Shown in pieces: positions 23,150 to 32,999 of a stretch of 64,000 bases of DNA. The notes under the pieces were generated by a model. The model was not told the origin of the DNA. It saw nothing but the letters and a program-made list of their open reading frames with translations, and did no database searches. This DNA comes from Acanthosepion esculentum. Lineage: Eukaryota; Mollusca; Cephalopoda; Sepiida; Sepiidae. The translations under genes and the position numbers were made by a program. The DNA is taken from contig OZ038487.1 in assembly GCA_964036315.1 (NCBI GenBank), positions 50,395,219 to 50,459,218 on the forward strand, written 5' to 3'. Every line of letters starts with the position of its first letter. Position 1 is the stretch's first letter.

Positions 23150-23975
23150 CTCTTTTTCAAGTTTTATCAGTTCAGATGACCTACAATTGGCTGTTAGGAT
23201 AGAGAATGGCTTCTTAATTTTAATGCCCCCAAAATGAAACTGCTTTCTATCAGTCATCTGAGAGACTCCTTTTTACCTTCCATCAGCAGGGCTGATGCTA
23301 ACCTCCAAGAGAGTGACTTACTGCATCTTCTTGGGTTAGTGTTTTCTGCAGACATGAAGTGGAAAGATTATATTGAATCAATTGCTAGGTCTGCTGCTAT
23401 GAAAATAGGTTCACTCTGTCATGATAGACAATTTTTCTCTCTAGAATCTTATCTTATGCATTTATAAGTTTATCATTCATCCTTGTTTTGAATATTGCTA
23501 CCACATCTGGTCTGGTGCACCTGCTATATATTTAGAGAGTCTTGATAAAATCTAAAGAAGAATCTGCAATGATATTGGTCCTGACCTAGCATCTTGGCTT
23601 CAGTCACTTTCCCACCACTTAATATTCTCATCCTAAATGTTCTGATGGACTTTCCTCTATGGTACTTGGACTTATTGAATTTAAGTCCCATCCTAGACTG
23701 GTGGCAAGGTCTTATCATTTTACAGGTGAAATAACAATATAACTGTAAGTTCTATGCTAACAGTTTCTTTTCTAGCACTTCTCATTCTCTTTCAGCTTCT
23801 TGCTTTCCAGTTTATTTTGATCTTTACAGGTTTAAATGCAATGCCAATTGTTATCTTCTGTATACTTAATTCCTGTTCTCTTATAGTTCTCTCAGTTTTT
23901 GTTTCTCATATTCCCACCTCAGCACTATCCCCAAACGCTTGACATTTTTTTTTGTTAATCCTTAGACTATTAAGA
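23150..23975 (+). mobile_element. Jockey/CR1-like LINE, C-terminal and 3' fragment
   Basis: Frames carry APKMKLLSISHLRDSF, LLGLVFSADMKWKDYIESI, ARSAAMKIGSLCHDRQFFSLE, then FEYCYHIWSGAP and, after frameshifts, the FYANSF...FNAMPIVIF tail. This order matches the minus-strand copy at 51.9-53.2 kb. No catalytic YADD is included. The KFKCNVNCYL-equivalent segment occurs only once here, near 23830. Confidence 0.8.
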
Positions 23976-24185
23976 AGACTCCATTTCTTAATTTGATCTG
24001 TTTTTACTGATATGAAAGAGTCAAGTAGCAAGGCTTTTAACACCATCATTTTTAGCATTCTGAATGATCACCCTATTTGTCAAGTGGTTAAAGCCTTTAA
24101 TGGATGCACTTAACAAGGAATGATGATGGAGTTTTTAAAAGCTGAGTTAAGAATGACTGCTCCAAATTTTTGTGAGGAGAAAAAT
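23976..24185. other. No gene recognised
   Basis: Short AT-rich spacer between the LINE end and the mariner remnant. Confidence 0.5.
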
Positions 24186-24994
24186 TTTAGTGATTACAGT
24201 GAAAACAAGAAATACTTCTTTGGCAAAACTGTCCACCAGACACAAAGCATAATCTTGCGTGGGTGCATTGGCGGTCTTGCGGTGTAACGGACAGCATCCT
24301 GTGGAGACAACCAATGTCTGGAACACTTGGGAGTTTCATACAGAACCCACTTTTCATCACTGGTAAGCACTCGATTGAATAAGGATGCGGTACGGTGGCG
24401 AGAAAGCAGCACTATGCAGGCTGCCACTTGTTGTCCCTTGTGGACCTCCAACAGCATTTGTGGAACCCACTTGCTCAGTTTGTACGTCTTACCTAGGTGG
24501 TGCAGGTGAAGTCTAACTGTTTCATCAGAAACGTTGAACTGTCTTGCAAGATCACCACACTACTGTACTCTTCAATGGCTGCCTTCAGGACTCCGTCATT
24601 CAAGACCTGTGGTCATCCACTGTGAGGCTCATCATGGAGAGACAAATCTCATAACTTGAATTTTCGAAACCAACGCCTTGCAGTATGTTCATCCACAGCA
24701 CTATCCCCAAATGCTTGACATATGTGGCGACTTGATGCAGCTGCTGATAAGCCCACTTTAAAGTCGTAAAGCAAACAGCCCCAAACATGATCTCTAGACA
24801 CTTCCATCCTTCTCACAGCTGTCCGGCTTATAACTGATGGCCGGGCATGGTGCATGTGTTTTTTATAATGTCTGATGTTCCTACTTTGAGCTGTCTGAAT
24901 TTGAAAACAATTGCTACACGCATTTCGTATATATTTCAACTCCATTCAATGACTAATCAAAAAACAGACAGAACTTTTTTGGTTACCTTGTATA
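24186..24994 (-). pseudogene. mariner transposase remnant, 3'-truncated
   Basis: On the minus strand the putative start Met at 24807 opens MEVSRDHVWGCLLYDFKVGL, then FGDSAVDEHTARRWFRKFKL (paired-like helix-turn-helix), a degenerate DEPHSG linker, and TSDEKWVLYE, which holds the first catalytic Asp, followed by WLSPQDAV and MLCVWWTVLP. Stops and frameshifts separate these parts. The second and third catalytic residues are absent because the copy ends near 24186. The 5' terminus reads TACAAGGTAACCAAAAAAGT from about 24993, a typical mariner-type end next to TA. Confidence 0.85.
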
Positions 24995-24999
24995 TATTA

Positions 25000-25230
25000 T
25001 CATAGCGACATGCTACTCTGTTATTTCTGTTTCAGCAACCTGAAACAGTTTAACCTTAAACAGTTTGTTCAAGTTTATTAATTCTGTACATTGTTTCAAA
25101 GACATTTTACATTTGTTATTCCAAACCAATCCTGTTTGTAATTTTATTATAACCAATTACATTATACTTCATAATCAAGTGTTATTTTTATGACTTTCAT
25201 TATAACTGGAAGTAGCATCAAAACCATGCA
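25000..25230. other. No gene recognised
   Basis: AT-rich spacer upstream of the possible LTR. Confidence 0.5.
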
Positions 25231-25231
25231 C

Positions 25232-25862
25232 TGTTGTAACACTCTTATGCCATCAAACCAGCTGCTCTGTGAGGGACAGGAGGAGTAGAAGATGGGGTAG
25301 TATCTGGACCAATGACCATCAGCAGCCATCAGCAGTCATTAGGGACCAGCAACCAATGACCAACTGACTCCTGCTAGCCACGTCTTCTACCTAAACACTC
25401 GGTGATTCAGGTTCCACTCCCTGCTCTCATCATATCATACATCACCATGGTTTCAATTGCCTACCCTTGGTTAAGACTGCCTGCTAGTACCACCTCAACA
25501 TGCTGTCTATTGACCTTCGCTGACTGTCTATCATCCTGCAACACCTCCTAAGCAGTTTCGTCTTCATCTTCTGGTTACCAACAACCATCTGCCCAGTTAA
25601 TACAAACCCAATGTACAAACTATCAACCTTTAGCACCACACAAATTTCTCCAGTCATCATAAACTCTTGACACATCTAAGACCAACAGTCAACTACTAGC
25701 ATGACCACCCAGAGTATATGAAACATCTGAATTCTTTGACTGTAATTTCCTGCCAATAATAAATTTTGGCATTTTTTATCTAAACTCCTTGCTCTCAGTA
25801 TCCTTGGCTTGGCCTGTATCACTTCTTCAATCTTAATGTTTGTGGAGTTCGTCTAACATTGA
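25232..25862 (+). mobile_element. Possible solo LTR or related retroelement end
   Basis: The segment stands out as C-rich. It begins TGTTGTAACACTCTTATGCC, holds AATAAA at about 25759, and ends near GTCTAACATTGACA before a (TA)n run. This is the layout of an LTR with about 100 bp after the poly(A) signal. No target-site duplication could be found at either plausible end, so the call is weak. Confidence 0.35.
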
Positions 25863-25875
25863 CATTCAGAATCTT

Positions 25876-25878
<3 letters not shown>

Positions 25879-25938
<60 letters not shown>
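25879..25938. repeat. (AT)n microsatellite, 60 bp
   Basis: Thirty AT repeats directly joined to the head of the next SINE. Confidence 0.97.
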
Positions 25939-25941
<3 letters not shown>

Positions 25942-26355
25942 GAGGCATGGTGGAGTAATGGATAGCGGCTCAGATTGAGGAATCAGAGAGCCAAGTTCGA
26001 ATTCCAGTTGAATCAATTACATTCACTTTCATGCTAATACCCTTGGGAAAGGTGTGAATCCTCTTCTTCTCCCTCTAACTATGGGTAAATAGCAGGACAG
26101 ACTGTGTTCTATAGCTTTGGATGGCAAGTGGTCTAGGAGAAGGACAACTCTGAATTCAAAACCTGCAGAAGGTCGTTTGGGGACCTTGTGGCACTCAGTG
26201 CACCAGGTCTCTCTATTCGTCCCGCCCAAAAGTGTGGATGGTCCTGCACGAAACCTTCACCACTATAATCAAATCTCATGTGTTGGTGTCGGGCTCTCAG
26301 TTTCTAGGAACTGATCTGCTTGAACCTCATATGTCGAATTCGACGGGAGAGTCGA

Positions 26356-26357
<2 letters not shown>
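25939..26357 (+). mobile_element. tRNA-derived SINE, full length, between two (TA)n runs
   Basis: The head GAGGAGGCATGGTGGAGTAA, TGGATAGCGGCTCAGATTGA and GAGCCAAGTTCGAATTCC is tRNA-like with a strong B box (AAGTTCGAATTCC). The body carries CACTTTCATGCTAATACCCT, GTGAATCCTCTTCTTCTCCC, a GTCTAGGAGAAGGACAACTC block and GCACCAGGTCTCTC. It ends CCTCATATGTCGAATTCGAC before (TA)n. Same family as 22640-23040 and, for the body, many fragments in the window. Confidence 0.92.

Positions 26358-26394
<37 letters not shown>
26358..26394. repeat. (TA)n microsatellite
   Basis: About 18 TA repeats at the SINE 3' end. Confidence 0.95.
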
Positions 26395-26396
<2 letters not shown>

Positions 26397-26433
26397 AGGA
26401 AATTTAATGACGAAAGGAAAAAAAATCTTTCAT

Positions 26434-26470
26434 TTGATGCATTTCATCCTTTGGGACTTCATCAGATTAA
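26434..26470 (-). ncRNA. Hammerhead-ribozyme-like core, degenerate
   Basis: Minus strand: CTGATGA (26465-26459), an extra A, GTCC-CAAA-GGAT as stem II, then GAAA (26445-26442) and TGCATC. The conserved CUGANGA and GAAA boxes flank a 4-bp stem, much like the schistosome hammerhead. Stem III would be the self-complementary AUGCAU without a loop. A convincing stem I is not visible. Probably a decayed motif of a retroelement. Confidence 0.4.
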
Positions 26471-26479
26471 TGTGATATT

Positions 26480-26866
26480 TACGTTGATGTAGCTACAGAA
26501 GGTAGGGATGCTGAAACTTTTAATTTATTTCCTTTAGTTTCTTTTTGTCTTAGTTTTATCACTTTTATTATTAAATATCCTACATTGTGATAACAGATGA
26601 TCTACCAAGAAAGGTGAAAGAAAAACTCTAAACATAAGTTTAGAGTGGTTGATCTAGCAATTAAAGCACTTTCTATACACTTTCCTCACAGCATATTGCT
26701 TTCTCTTTTAATTAAAGAAGCAATTTTGAAATCACAATTATGGCCAGACTTATTATGTTGAGCAACTAATACACTGAATGTGTTGTTTTGTAAAAGATCC
26801 CTTTTGTATTCATATAATCTTTTATTTTAATTCCTTGAAATTTCTCCCTTGTATTCCTTATTTTCT

Positions 26867-26868
<2 letters not shown>
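26480..26868. other. No gene recognised
   Basis: AT-rich spacer between the hammerhead-like repeat and the next (TA)n. Confidence 0.5.

Positions 26869-26907
<39 letters not shown>
26869..26907. repeat. (AT)n microsatellite
   Basis: About 19 AT repeats ending at the left arm of a foldback element. Confidence 0.95.
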
Positions 26908-26910
<3 letters not shown>

Positions 26911-26911
<1 letters not shown>

Positions 26912-27217
26912 TCAAACATATATTGTTAAATATTTCAGACAACGAATGTCTATTATGTTTTAGGATGAGCCTTTCTAAGTGATGTATAATGGCTTTAGTT
27001 TCAAGAGGAAATAAGGACAAAAACTGTCCAACATTTGGATATTTCGTTATAATACTGGTCATAGATTTAAGATTTCAGCTCACATGAGCCATCATCAGAG
27101 TGATCATATGGACATTACAACAGAGAAACTAAAGCCATTATACAACATTTGGAAAGGCTCATGATAGAATATAATAGACATTTGTTGCCTGTTATATTTG
27201 GCAATATATATTTGAAC
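26911..27217. mobile_element. Foldback element with about 92-bp inverted arms
   Basis: The left arm 26911-27002 (TTCAAACATATATTGTTAAA... to GGCTTTAGTTTC) pairs with the right arm 27125-27217 (GAAACTAAAGCCATTATACA... to ATATATTTGAAC), roughly 85 percent by eye. The 122-bp centre includes, on the minus strand, CTGATGATGGCTCATGTGAG followed by CTGAAA: a CUGAUGA box, a 5-bp stem and GAAA. This is another hammerhead-like core but lacks stems I and III. The element ends in about 15 A. Confidence 0.75.
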
Positions 27218-27379
27218 CAAAAAAAAAAAAAAAATTTCAACCTCAGCGTCGCGACGGCACGCTCCAAAATTATTCTTACATTTAACAATATCACATTGCT
27301 AAAAAAACACTTCTTTCGGTCTGCACTATCTTTCGATGTCTCATTATTACCTGGAATTTAACAAAAACACACTGAAATG

Positions 27380-27427
27380 TCTACCTGATGATGGTCGTTC
27401 GAAACGATTGAAAGCCCGGCTAGTAGA
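27380..27427 (+). ncRNA. Candidate hammerhead ribozyme, all three stems drawable
   Basis: TCTAC (27380-27384) pairs with GTAGA (27423-27427) as stem I. CTGATGA lies at 27385-27391 and GAAA at 27410-27413. Between them TCGTT/AACGA with two G-U pairs forms stem II around a CGA loop, leaving one extra U next to CTGATGA. After GAA, AGC...GCT forms a 3-bp stem III with loop CCG, and the site TA (27421-27422) is an allowed NUH cleavage site. Short stem III is typical of hammerheads in Penelope-like elements, and such an element begins 1 kb downstream. The extra U and G-U pairs may weaken it. Confidence 0.5.
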
Positions 27428-27615
27428 AAAAATAAAACCTGATAAAACCAGAATTTATAAACAAGGATCATACCATTCATTAACGGATTCGAAGTTGATT
27501 GTATTTTATTATTAAATATTGTTTGCGAGAGTGATTCTTGCCATATAATTAGCTTCATTATTTGTTTTTCGTATGAATGATTTACGTTATATAAATTGAA
27601 TACGCACTACATAAT

Positions 27616-27653
<38 letters not shown>

Positions 27654-28117
27654 AGATCTGCAGAAAAGATGCTACATTATTGATAATGACTCAGCAGTTC
27701 CTCATTACCATCTCTCAAGATTACTTAATCTTCTTGTCAGTGTTGGAGGTCTTGCTCCTTCTTCATGTATCCTGTTTGTCTAGTTACTGTTAAACTTCTC
27801 AATCTGTTCATACATACTTCAACAAGGTAGTGTACTGTCGATCAATTGTGTTAAAAGCCACTGGTGAATTTCAGGCCCTGACACAGATTCTGACTAGAGA
27901 AATTGAATCACTGCCCTTTCTTGCTCCTTTGTGCACACTGTTAGTGGAGTGGCCATGTTTACACAGTAAAAGCAGCAAGAAAACTGGTCTGATCAAGCTC
28001 AAATTTTGATCACATGATCATAATAGTGCTAAATGTAAGCATGCAAGAGTAGAAGGCAGTCTGACAAACCAAAAGTTATGTTATAGTAAAAGTGTGGATA
28101 ATTTTTTACTTCACCTA
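27428..28117. other. No gene recognised; (TA)n at 27618-27652
   Basis: Mostly AT-rich. The sequence right after the hammerhead candidate (to about 27570) may belong to the same retroelement. A 34-bp (TA)n run lies at 27618-27652. Nothing else is assignable. Confidence 0.45.
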
Positions 28118-28189
28118 GTATATATATATATATATATGTATGTTGTAACATACCTATTGTTGATAATAGGTATGTCCCCATTCAAAAAA

Positions 28190-28380
28190 ATACAGTAGTA
28201 AGTACTGTATGTTGGTCTGCAGGTGGAGATACATTGTGGAATTCATTTCTCGCAGTTGACTACCTCTTCTATATGCCACTGGCAAATCTTATATGTGTTG
28301 TTCTTGTCCTAAGTATTATCATTCATTACCAACCTTCATATGATTATTCTATTCAGTAACCTTCCTTAGGTTACAACATA
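28190..28380 (-). repeat. About 205-bp dispersed repeat, copy B
   Basis: Reverse-complement partner of 9715-9928, from CAGTAGTAAGTACTGTATGT to CTTAGGTTACAACAT. A (TA)n run (28118-28138) and a short hairpin (ACATACCTATT...AATAGGTATGT, 28150-28178) lie beside it. Confidence 0.75.
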
Positions 28381-28389
28381 TGGCTAGTC

Positions 28390-28845
28390 CTGTGTTATTC
28401 GCTCTGATGAGATTGTTGATTTTCAATTTTAATTGGTTAATCGTGTTTTTACCAACATTTTTAAATTTGGTGTGATCGTCCAGTATTTGTTGCATCTTTG
28501 AATAATGATCCAATTTATTTCATATGACAAATATATTGCTTTTATCTGCTTTTTTAAGGATTATATTGGTGTGGTTACCTAGCTTTTTAGCAGCAGTTTT
28601 TTGTTGATTTGATAGAAGTTTGGACATATTTTCCCTCTGTCATGCCTATCTTTCAGTGCCTCAGCCTTGATTAAGTCCTGGATTTCTGGTTTTATATTTA
28701 TCAGTTGATGTTCTTCAAATTTTTATATGTTTTGGTACAACATTTCTATTTCAGTTTTTTTATCCAATCTATTACATTTTTTATAGAACTGACAGTTGGA
28801 TCCAAGGTTGAGCAAATCTTTTTGGTGGTTTGTTACTTCATAGTT
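28390..28845 (-). pseudogene. Penelope-like element, region upstream of RT, inverted
   Basis: Minus-strand frames with a few shifts read NLGSNCQFYKKCN, EEHQLINIKPEIQDLIKAEA, then NIILKKADKSNIFVI and DHYSKMQQILDDHTKF, ending near NNLIRANNTG. The KKADKSNIFVI block is the conserved motif that precedes the reverse transcriptase in Penelope-like proteins. In an intact element it lies upstream of GYxYGxIKxHKP on the same strand; here that part starts at 28846 on the opposite strand. Confidence 0.75.
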
Positions 28846-30150
28846 GAAGATGTTTATAAACTTATACAATAGCACAGGACAAGATAGCTTAATACTCCCT
28901 AAAATGATGGTCTGCTACGAACCAGGATACATGTATGGAACTATAAAAATACATAAACCTAACTTACCTCTCCATCCTATCATACCCCAAATCCCCACTC
29001 CTGTTTACCAACTAACCAAAGTTATTAATCAACTAATTACACCATACATTCACAATAAATACAGCATAAAATCAACACATGAACTACTGCAAATTCTAAA
29101 AACAAAAAAAAAACTAATAATGAAACCATAGCTTCATTTGATGTTGAAAGTTCATTCACCAAAGTCCAAGTCAGGGAAACAATAGATAATATCATAAAGA
29201 ATACCTAAAGTAATCCATCTCTCCCACCATTAAAAATTTGTCCTAATATTTTAAGGAAATTACTCTAGATGTGCACTACAGAAGATACTTTTGATGACCA
29301 TAAAAATAACATATACATTCTATGCGATGATGTTTCTATAGGTTCTGTTCTAGGACCAACCTTTAGCAACTTCTACATGACTAACCTAGAAAATAACGTA
29401 TTTAATACCACAATAAATCCCCCCATTTACCTAAGATATGTAGATGACATTCTCATTTTAGTCAAAGACATAGATGAAATGCATGAATGACAAAAAAAAT
29501 TTCAAAACTCTGTACTTAAGTTCACATACAAACTTAATGACAATAAAATCCGGTCTCTTGCTGTATTGATAGACACTAATAATAATACATTTACGACCTC
29601 CCCATATAAAATAAAAACATCTGGCATAAACACGAGCACTCTCAACTGTTAAAGCGAATGTCCAAACTATTACAAAATAGCTATTATACGAAATGTAATA
29701 AACGGTGCAAAAGCAAACTCTTCAGCAAGAAGGATTTTCTATACTGAATTAAAAAATATTAAAGAAACCCTCATTAATAATGACTTTCGTAATTACGTCG
29801 TTGATGAACAAATTAAGTTATTGGGAATATAAACATAAATAAAAATGAACATAATACATCATCAAACAACTCAAAACATATCAAACTATGATACTGTAAT
29901 CAAAAGCATTCTATAAGCAGGAGGAAAAACTCCTAAAAAGACTCATAAACACTAATATATCCCCACCACAGATCCAAGTAAAAAAAATAAAATTAATTAT
30001 TAGGTTGGTGCAAAAATAATGTCGTTTTTTGACATGATCTTGAACGTCAAAAACGACATTATTTTTGCACCAACCTAATATATACTCTACTATACTAAAT
30101 TTAGTACAACCAACCTGAAAACAAACAATTCTTCTCTGTTAACATATATA
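28846..30150 (+). pseudogene. Penelope-like reverse transcriptase remnant
   Basis: Broken frames in order: YEPGYMYGTIKIHKPNLPLHP, PQIPTPVYQLTKVINQLITPY, KYSIKSTHELLQIL, ASFDVESSFTKV, SIGSVLGPTFSNFYMTNLE, then YLRYVDDILILV with the catalytic YVDD near 29437, and VVDEQIKLLGI further on. These are Penelope-family reverse-transcriptase motifs in the expected order. Several stops and shifts make it dead. No GIY-YIG domain was recognised. A 79-bp MITE splits the element at 30000; the reading resumes after it (TKFSTTNLKTNN). Confidence 0.85.
30000..30078. mobile_element. 79-bp palindromic mariner MITE with TA duplication
   Basis: Both halves pair almost perfectly: TTAGGTTGGTGCAAAAATAA... at the left and its reverse complement at the right, with a loop ATGATCTTGAA near 30034. 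The left arm has one extra T. TA flanks both ends (29998-29999, 30079-30080). Ends and length closely resemble the human MADE1 element derived from Hsmar1. It has no coding capacity and must have been moved by a mariner transposase. Confidence 0.95.
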
Positions 30151-30154
30151 TGTA

Positions 30155-30238
30155 CAGTGTAACCCGGATATAAGAGAGTTGTCGGGACTGGAGTAGAAGT
30201 ATCTTATATCTGGGTTTCTCTTATATCCGGGTTTGGTC

Positions 30239-30272
<34 letters not shown>

Positions 30273-30344
30273 TAACACAGCCTCTAATTTGGGACCAGAG
30301 AAAATCTATCTTATATCCAGGTCTCTTATATCCGGGTTACACTG
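30155..30344. mobile_element. pogo/Tigger-like MITE, 190 bp
   Basis: Terminal inverted repeats CAGTGTAACCCGGATATAAG at 30155 and its reverse complement ending at 30344, flanked by TA (30153-30154, 30345-30346). Subterminal CTTATATCCGGGTTT copies repeat inside. The middle is a (TA)n run at 30242-30269. Non-autonomous. Confidence 0.88.
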
Positions 30345-30357
30345 TATATATATATAA

Positions 30358-32870
30358 TTTTACAGTGAGAGTCACCATTTACAAGGCCTGGTGGCCACTC
30401 AATGCAGTTAATTATGTTAAGAGGCCATTTGTTCGTACAGATTAGGGAGATAACTGTTAGTCCTAGCCTTGAATAGGTTACGATTGTAGTGATCGGGAAA
30501 TCATCCTGTCGGGAGTTGATTCCATAGGGCAGTGGTTCACGAGAAGCTGCTGCTCAAATGAGACTTACTTCTCACTGATGGAATATGGAAGGAATGTGGG
30601 TGGTTTGCTACTATGTAAGTGGCATGGCAGGTTCTTGTCGCGAAGGTTTGCTTTGGCATGACCTGGGAATGTAGTTTGTCAGAACACTTTCCATGGAAGT
30701 AGCAGTAGAGCAGTGAGAGGCTTGTCACATCCACCTGTGGGACAGGGGATGAAGGGTGGAGAATAATTCTTAACTCACAAGGACTCAGAGACACTTTTGA
30801 ACTCTATGAAGGCTGGAGAGTGTGGTCTTGGCAGCTACTGCCCGGATATGTCAATGATACTCCATTTTTGTCCAGATCTGTCTCTTGTAAATGTAGAGGA
30901 TAGCAAGAGGAGTCAGGTACTCACTGGAGTGGTACAGCAATGGATCATATGCATGAGTTCCACTTAAGGTTGGGTGTGAGTTTGAGGCCCAACAGTCTTT
31001 CAAGGCATGGTGCTTCCCTGAGAGGGCATCTCTTCATCCTGATTAATGGTAGTTTGGGGTCAGATTGGCCATGATGGAATGGAACTAGATTGGTCTTTGA
31101 GGCATTGAATATAACCAGCCAGTTTGTACAAGTTCAGAAGAGAGATCAGTTGCCAATCTTGGCCATCAAGAGTTTTAGAGGTGCAACTGTATATAGTCCT
31201 ATCATCGGCATAGATGTTTACAAATGATCTGAGCATATTCTTAGACTGATCATTTATATAGATCAAAAAGATGGTTAGTTCAAGGAGTGACCCCTGTGGG
31301 ATACCTGCATTGACTGCTAGGGCACTGGAGGACCTCCCTGTTAGGAAGGATTTTATGATCAAGAAGACGTTTCTAGTGATTCCATAATTGGAGAGCTTGT
31401 GTAGTAAAACTTTATGCCACACCTTGTTGAAGGTTTTTGAGATATCTAGTGCTATGGTCTTCGAGGTGTGTTTGTCATCAAGAGCCTTACTGATTCAGTG
31501 AGTGATGGTAGTTAGGACACAGGCAGTTGATCGGGCCAACCAAAACCCATACTTCTCATTGCTTAAGAGGTTGTTCTTTTCTAAGTGCTCAACATCCTTA
31601 TTGATTATGGCCTCAAAAATCTTACTGATAATCCTGAGGAGACTGATGGGTCTGTACTAGGATGTGTAAAAGACTGCACCCCCACATTCTTGAAAAACAG
31701 GCATACGCTTGACACTTTCAATAGGCCTGGGAAGGATTTCTCCTTCAAGCAGTGGTTGAATATCTTTGCTAGGATTGGAGGTAATTCTAGGTTGATATTC
31801 TTAAAGACAATCATTGGAATTTCATCTGGGCCAGTGGCATTCTTATGGTTGGTGCATTTGATAAGTCTAGAAACTTCTTAAGCTGTGATAGGAATATTAC
31901 TGAGATTGTGCTCAGTGAGACTTCGAACTTGAGGAGTGGATGGTCTTTGCACATCTAATGTAGAGTTAGAGGCAATGCTAGAAGCAAAGAGGTTCACCTT
32001 ATCTATCAAGGAGGATACGAGCTCGGGGCCATTTTGTAATTATGGGCACAGCCACTTTATTTCTGTTCATGATTTGGTTGGTGATCTTCCAGAATTCACG
32101 AGATCCAATTTGTTTCTTTGCAACCTAGGTCTGGACTGCTCATGTGTAGCTGCACTTGGAATTTTCTAAAACTTTTTGCAGTGATTGCAAGCAGTTCTGA
32201 ATACCGGAAGAGCTGAACTACATCGCTCCTTGCAATAGATAATGAAGTAGATATTTTTGTGGGTTATGGCTGCAGTGCATTCAGAGGCAAACCAGGATTG
32301 GCTGTTTGGTTTTTGCTGGAATTTTGGGGAGTATAAAATTCTCCATCCCAGAAAGGATCCAATCAGAGATAAGGGCAGCAGTTTTTGAAGCAGCATGCTT
32401 GAAGAAGATTGAGAGGGGAGCTTCCATCATGTAGGATCAAAAACTATGGAACGGTACATCAGGGGATGCCTTATGTTTGGCATCAATCTGGACACTGATA
32501 AGGGAATGGTCTGATGTGCCTAGTGGCAGTAGAACTTTTGCTAAGCATTTATCAGGGGGTTAGGAAGAGGTTGTAGAGGTTTGCCTGATAACCCGAAGTT
32601 TCCAGGATCTGGGTAGGTTCTTCGATGATCTATATTAGTTTTTGGCCTTCAAAATCGGTTTTGTTGGAGTAGATTAGCCATTCCTTAAGGTGGATATTAA
32701 AGTCACTGCACATATGAAAGCTGGCCAAGGGATATTAATTTTCTCTGATATATGGTTGAAGATCACTGTCCCTTCATTCTGAGGGCAATAGAAAGCAAAG
32801 ACGATATGGTACTCAGTATAAGTTCTACGCAGAAACACATATTAATTAATTTTGGTTGAGCTCTTTGGTT
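30358..32870 (-). mobile_element. Jockey/CR1-like LINE, longest copy (EN to 3' end)
   Basis: On the minus strand an AP-endonuclease part comes first: FAFYCPQNEG, SDFNIHLKEWLIYSNKTDFEG, then SDHSLISVQIDAKH with the catalytic SDH. A linker (PKFQQKPNSQSWFASEC) and the RT follow: ILAKIFNHCLKEKSFPGLLK, WHKVLLHKLSNYGITRNVF, VNAGIPQGSLLELTIFLIYIN, and NIYADDRTIYS with YADD at 31212-31201. The C-terminal tail (SLLYCYFHGKCSDKLHS, TRTCHATYIVANHPHSFH) marks a second subfamily shared with 19.1 and 37.0 kb. The 3' end at about 30358 is (TA)n-like. Many stops and shifts; GDFN has become SDFN. Confidence 0.85.
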
Positions 32871-32999
32871 TGAGGTGTGAGTTTGTAAACAGTGACTATT
32901 TAAGCTAATATTGCATGACTCTTTGGCAGAATTGAGTCACTGTCAGTCACTGTGTGTTTATTTAAATCTAAAAATAAACACGCTAAAATTCAACTTCAT

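Noticed and set aside
25232..25862. Firm solo-LTR call
   Set aside because: Start, AATAAA and composition fit, but no target-site duplication was found at any plausible end; kept only as low confidence.
27075..27115. Fourth hammerhead ribozyme (minus, CTGATGATGGCTCATGTGAG...)
   Set aside because: Core boxes and stem II are present but I could draw neither stem I nor stem III.
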